The translations under genes were made by a program, and so were the position numbers. DNA of 64,000 bases from Dacryopinax spathularia (taxonomy: Eukaryota > Basidiomycota > Dacrymycetes > Dacrymycetales > Dacrymycetaceae): the NCBI GenBank assembly GCA_037974965.1, contig JBBPFI010000015.1, positions 35,001-99,000 on the forward strand. Reading direction: 5' to 3'. The notes beneath the pieces are model-generated. The model was not told where the DNA came from. It saw only the letters and a program-made list of their open reading frames with translations, and did not search any database. Positions 60,798 through 64,000 of this stretch are shown here, in pieces; within the stretch, counting starts at the first letter, position 1; every line of letters starts with the position of its first letter.

Positions 60798-61853
60798 CTA
60801 TCTGACTTTCTCCTCGCTGAGAATGGAATCATTCAGGTCTTCCAATGGTCCGAGCTCCCTCTTATCGATGAGGTCAAACTTCCAGAGGTTAGCATGGCGC
60901 TCGCCCAGGGTTGTGGTGCGGCCTACCTCGTGCACGAAAAGGAAGAAATGCCGGTAGCTAGTATTCAGGTGGGCTGTGCCACGATCAGAAATGAGAAAAG
61001 GATGGCGGCTGTCGACGTACCGTCAATCCCCAGAGCGGCAATTTGGTCCAAATGGTTCGTGTACAGGTGTGCATATACTCGGAACAAGCGCCTGGTGATG
61101 GTGCGGACCGTATCCCGGAAATGCTTTGGAAAGGGTACACCTGCAAAGCTCAATACGACATTCTCGGTCGATATGGGGGTGGACCGTACCGAGCTTTGTA
61201 GGAAACAAGGCCTCATCGTCCAATCGCTCCTGAATCCAATTCATGAGAAGGTCCACGTATTTAGGAGCAGACACCTTCGTCGGGCGCTTGTAATCCTGTC
61301 CGTCCTCCCAGAGGTATTCGTAGCTAGTAGGTAGATCAGCCGATTGCCGTGTCAGCGATGCAGGGCTTTGCTACCGAGGCCCCGCCGACATTGTCGGACA
61401 CTGGGTACACGCGTTCAGCGACAAGATATTCAGCAGCATGTACGCGAATCTCTGACCTCTTGAGGCGTGCAGAACTCCGTGATAGTTCCGTACAACATGT
61501 TGACGTGGTTGAAGAAATCAACAGCTGTGAGATATCTTCAGCCCAATCCGGCATAGAGAAACAGGTGAACACACTGTGGACCGCGAGCCACTCATTCACG
61601 TCTTCTCCTTCAGGTAATTGCACTGCAGTTCTTAGATTCCCGGACCCCTTCGAAGTATGAGCGAGCGAATATATGGCCAAAGACTAGCGTACCAGCGTAG
61701 CCTGAGCATACTTCCTGAGCTGGTATTGTGGGGTGCCTTCCGGAACGTCTTTCTTTGGCTTGAATGTCCGAGTTTTCCCGCTAAATCGCCGTGAAACGTT
61801 TTTCTACGGGAACCATCGAGTGCGCCAGCTTACAGGTTGAAGAAGGAGGACAT
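60798..61853 (-). CDS. MOB1: Mob1/phocein kinase activator
   Basis: Co-activator of NDR/LATS kinases in mitotic exit and septation. Nine small exons (61853-61834, 61780-61693, 61647-61575, 61524-61457, 61400-61375, 61323-61190, 61140-61021, 60973-60927, 60878-60798) join in phase to 218 residues, the usual Mob1 length. Landmarks: GKTRTFKPKKDVPEGTPQY, ATLGSGNLRTAVQLPEGED, NEWLAVHTVDFFNHVNMLYG, FCTPQECPTMSAGPRYEYLW (zinc-site cysteines), LFPTKLGVPFPKHF, RLFRVYAHLYTNHLD. The Cys pair and the two His of the zinc site are present. Introns of 45-56 bp. Nine exons in about 1 kb is the densest intron load in the window. Exon 1 is only 20 bp; its join uses the CTAAAT-side acceptor, the one that keeps the frame. 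Confidence 0.94.
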
Positions 61854-62117
61854 GGCAAATTACAAGTACAGGAGATATTTGAGGGAAGAAGTACGGAGAA
61901 AGAAAGGAGGTGAAAGCAAGGACGGGCGTAGAGAGGTTGGGATGTAGGCCAACGTCAGGGGCACGCGTCGCGCGGCGAAGTCCAACGCGAGAAAACGCGG
62001 GGGACAGCGCGCCACAGTTCCCTTGTCAATTCACGCTCACTCATCCCCTTGCAATCTGCGTGGTATTTTATTAGGGATCCTGCGTCCCATTCACCCCCAA
62101 TCTGGATCCTGTTGAAA
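61854..62117. other. Short intergenic interval
   Basis: 264 bp between the MOB1 start and the NEM1 stop; contains the MOB1 promoter. Nothing else seen. Confidence 0.4.
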
Positions 62118-63674
62118 TTAGAATCCTCGGATTCCCAATATTCTCCGGACATCTGTCGCGAATCGAAGGCTATCGAGTACAGGTAAAAGGTCTAGCAACG
62201 CTTCATCTGACGGGTCCGAAATCCAGCCTTCGATAGGGATACCGTTGGCTGACCACCAATGTCAGCGTCCACAACGAATCTCGTAAAAGCGGCTCACCAG
62301 GATGATTGCTGTAACTGATGGGAGAATTGTCGATTAGGCAAATGCGGCTTAGATCTTCATCCACAAGAGCCAGATCTTTGCTATATGATCCTCCCTGCTG
62401 CTGCGTACAGGACTAGGATAGAAGCGCCATGAATGACAAGTGGTTGAAGCCGATCCACAGCACTTACTTCGCGAAAGAAGCGGCGAGCGAACAAACCACG
62501 CCCGCCATCCAACCAATCAATAACTGGATCCGCATACTCTTGCATGGAAGCGGTGAAGATCACCAATGTATACCATCCCGACACCTAACAAGTAAGGTTA
62601 GCTATAGCTCCACGCTTTTTCAATGCTGCACACTTTTCGCAAGAAGTAATCCACGAAAGGTCGCTTGTACACATGATACAGCGTGCTCCGTCCATTAAGT
62701 ATAACTTCAACCATATGGCCGGGCCCTTGTGACCTCTTCCCGAAGAGGCCGCCCAGCCCCAGGACACCGGTGCCGCCGGTGGAAGAGGAGAGGGGCCGAG
62801 AAGTCGAGTGGATGAGGGTTTCGTCCAAATCAAGAACGAGCGTCTTCTTTGGCGGGAATGCGGACGTCCTTGTTGAGGATTTGCGATCGACGGTCACGGG
62901 AACGGGGGATGATGTAAGAAGTGACATGGAAAATGGATTCGGCAAGAGGGATTGGGAGCTCGAGGTTGGAGTAGACGAGGTGGGTTGAAACAGGCGCAAT
63001 GGTGGAATGCCGAAAGAGGTTGCGAGGGATCGTGCTGCGGTTTCTTCGACAGGTGTCGGAGGGGTAACATGGACAACAGCGGGTGGCACTGACGCCGGAT
63101 CTGGAGGTCGCTCATCCTGTTCGACGAGAGAAGCCGATGTTTCCAGCTTGATGGTCGTAACGCGAGACAGAAGGGCAGCATCGGCGAGCACGGTGTGACC
63201 ATGTGGATCCCCCACTCCGCCTAACATTGTCTCCCCGCCATCCTCTGAACCAGTATCCTCTGCAGCGTCCAGTTTGTCACCTCTGTCCATCTGCACGCGT
63301 TGCACGGCACGAGCTGCCGTAGGAAGTGCCCAAACCAGGGCCTCCTGCATGGCACGTCGGAGAACAGCGTAGCATTGCGCTATGAATTTGTTCCTCGCCT
63401 TCATGGTAGCTGGGGTGGACGAAGATGGTATAGATAGCATTGGGGTAGTCACATCCATCAGCGGACTCGAGAGTCTTGTAGAGGGAGCTGCTGGAAGAGG
63501 AGCGGCGCGTGTGGCATGAGCGGGTCCGGCTACTGGCACAGGCGGCTGGAACGCTCGCCTGGGAGGCCTGGTCGACAGGGCATCGCTGGAAGATGCCGGC
63601 GCCCGCGATGTGGAAGCGAATGATGAGAGAGCGCGTGCATCATATCTGCGTGCAAGCAAAGCAAGCGAGTTCAT
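62118..63674 (-). CDS. NEM1: Nem1-like phosphatase (lipin/Pah1 activator)
   Basis: HAD-family CTD-like phosphatase which, with Spo7, dephosphorylates the phosphatidate phosphatase Pah1 at the nuclear/ER membrane. Four exons (63674-62634, 62584-62468, 62412-62298, 62248-62118) give 467 residues. The catalytic DxDx(T/V) motif is [69 protein letters not shown] and [19 protein letters not shown] follow in family order. The N-terminal ~300 residues are low-complexity Ser/Pro-rich with one helix-rich stretch ([20 protein letters not shown]) that may sit at the membrane. The ATG at 63674 is chosen as the first after a leader; the frame stays open upstream to 63983 through a C-rich stretch that looks untranslated. 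Confidence 0.92.
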
Positions 63675-64000
63675 TGCCAGTGCTGCCAAATGGGCCGTGT
63701 GCGAATAAGGAGGATCCCTGCCGAACACCGACAGAGGCCCAAGCACCGGGAGTGCCTTGTCGAGCTGGTGAGCGAAGCGTAGGAAGCCAAGGTATGTGGG
63801 GAGAAATAGCGATGGAGGCGGGACGAGGGGGAGAGGGGGAGGGGGGGGGGGGTAGATGGGCAAGGGAGAGTGGCAGCCAACCTGTTGGGGAGAGCGACGT
63901 GGGCCGATGACCGGAAGGGGCGAACCCGCACTCGCCGGATGATGATGGCACACCGCCGTCGCACCCCTTTTGGGAACCGGCACAGCTTTCGATGATTCAC
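63675..64000 (-). promoter_or_regulatory. NEM1 5' leader/promoter with a G12 run
   Basis: Upstream of the NEM1 ATG. A run of 12 G (63841-63852; C-run on the mRNA strand) lies in pyrimidine-rich DNA typical of a fungal leader. The window ends here. Confidence 0.45.

Noticed and set aside
60540-61334. Plus-strand 264-codon ORF
   Set aside because: It is antisense to the well-supported MOB1 exons and has no domain.

Overview
The window is nuclear DNA of a filamentous basidiomycete, probably an Agaricomycete-type fungus. Coding regions are cut by many 43-75 bp introns with GT..AG ends and CTNAY branch sites. Housekeeping genes stand close together on both strands, and two marks of mushroom-class genomes are present: a KDZ-associated cysteine-cluster (CxC5/CxC6-type) gene and a Helitron. 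I rebuilt gene models by hand from splice signals and reading-frame continuity. Exon joins are inference, but nearly every recognised gene closes as an exact multiple of three and matches its family's length and motifs.

Layout. (1) 1-3.6 kb looks subtelomeric or heterochromatic: a tandem satellite of ~372 bp units, each made of two unequal half units, then a 316 bp foldback. (2) 3.6-10 kb: two tandem paralogous orphan genes, an LTR-like fossil and AT-rich relic DNA. (3) 10-31.5 kb is ordinary gene-rich DNA: secreted L-asparaginase, division-1 chitin synthase, the Opy2-like HOG membrane anchor, an acetamidase-type amidase, the Vip1/Asp1 inositol pyrophosphate kinase/phosphatase, the TRAPP subunit Tca17/TRAPPC2L, a conserved fungal protein and an orphan membrane protein. 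(4) 30-48 kb is accessory: an orphan cysteine-cluster gene, an inverted gene duplication, a repeat-built protein, the KDZ-associated gene, several minisatellites, and about 29 copies on both strands of one ~20 bp motif. (5) 48.7-52.5 kb: peroxiredoxin, ceramide synthase, U1A/U2B''-type snRNP protein. (6) 52.7-58.3 kb: a recently decayed Helitron. (7) 58.6-64 kb: Snf7, Mob1 and Nem1 (its 5' leader runs to the window edge).

How the genes relate. There is no operon logic. The conserved genes cover cell-wall synthesis and stress signalling (chitin synthase, Opy2), inositol pyrophosphate signalling (Vip1), membrane traffic (Tca17, Snf7), lipid metabolism (ceramide synthase, Nem1), cytokinesis/mitotic exit (Mob1), amide-nitrogen use (asparaginase, amidase), redox defence (peroxiredoxin) and splicing (U1A/U2B''). 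The most unusual part is 30-45.5 kb. One motif, TGTGTATGGATATCGTTCGG, recurs there in an intron, in intergenic DNA, in minisatellites and inside a coding repeat, and I did not notice it elsewhere in the window.
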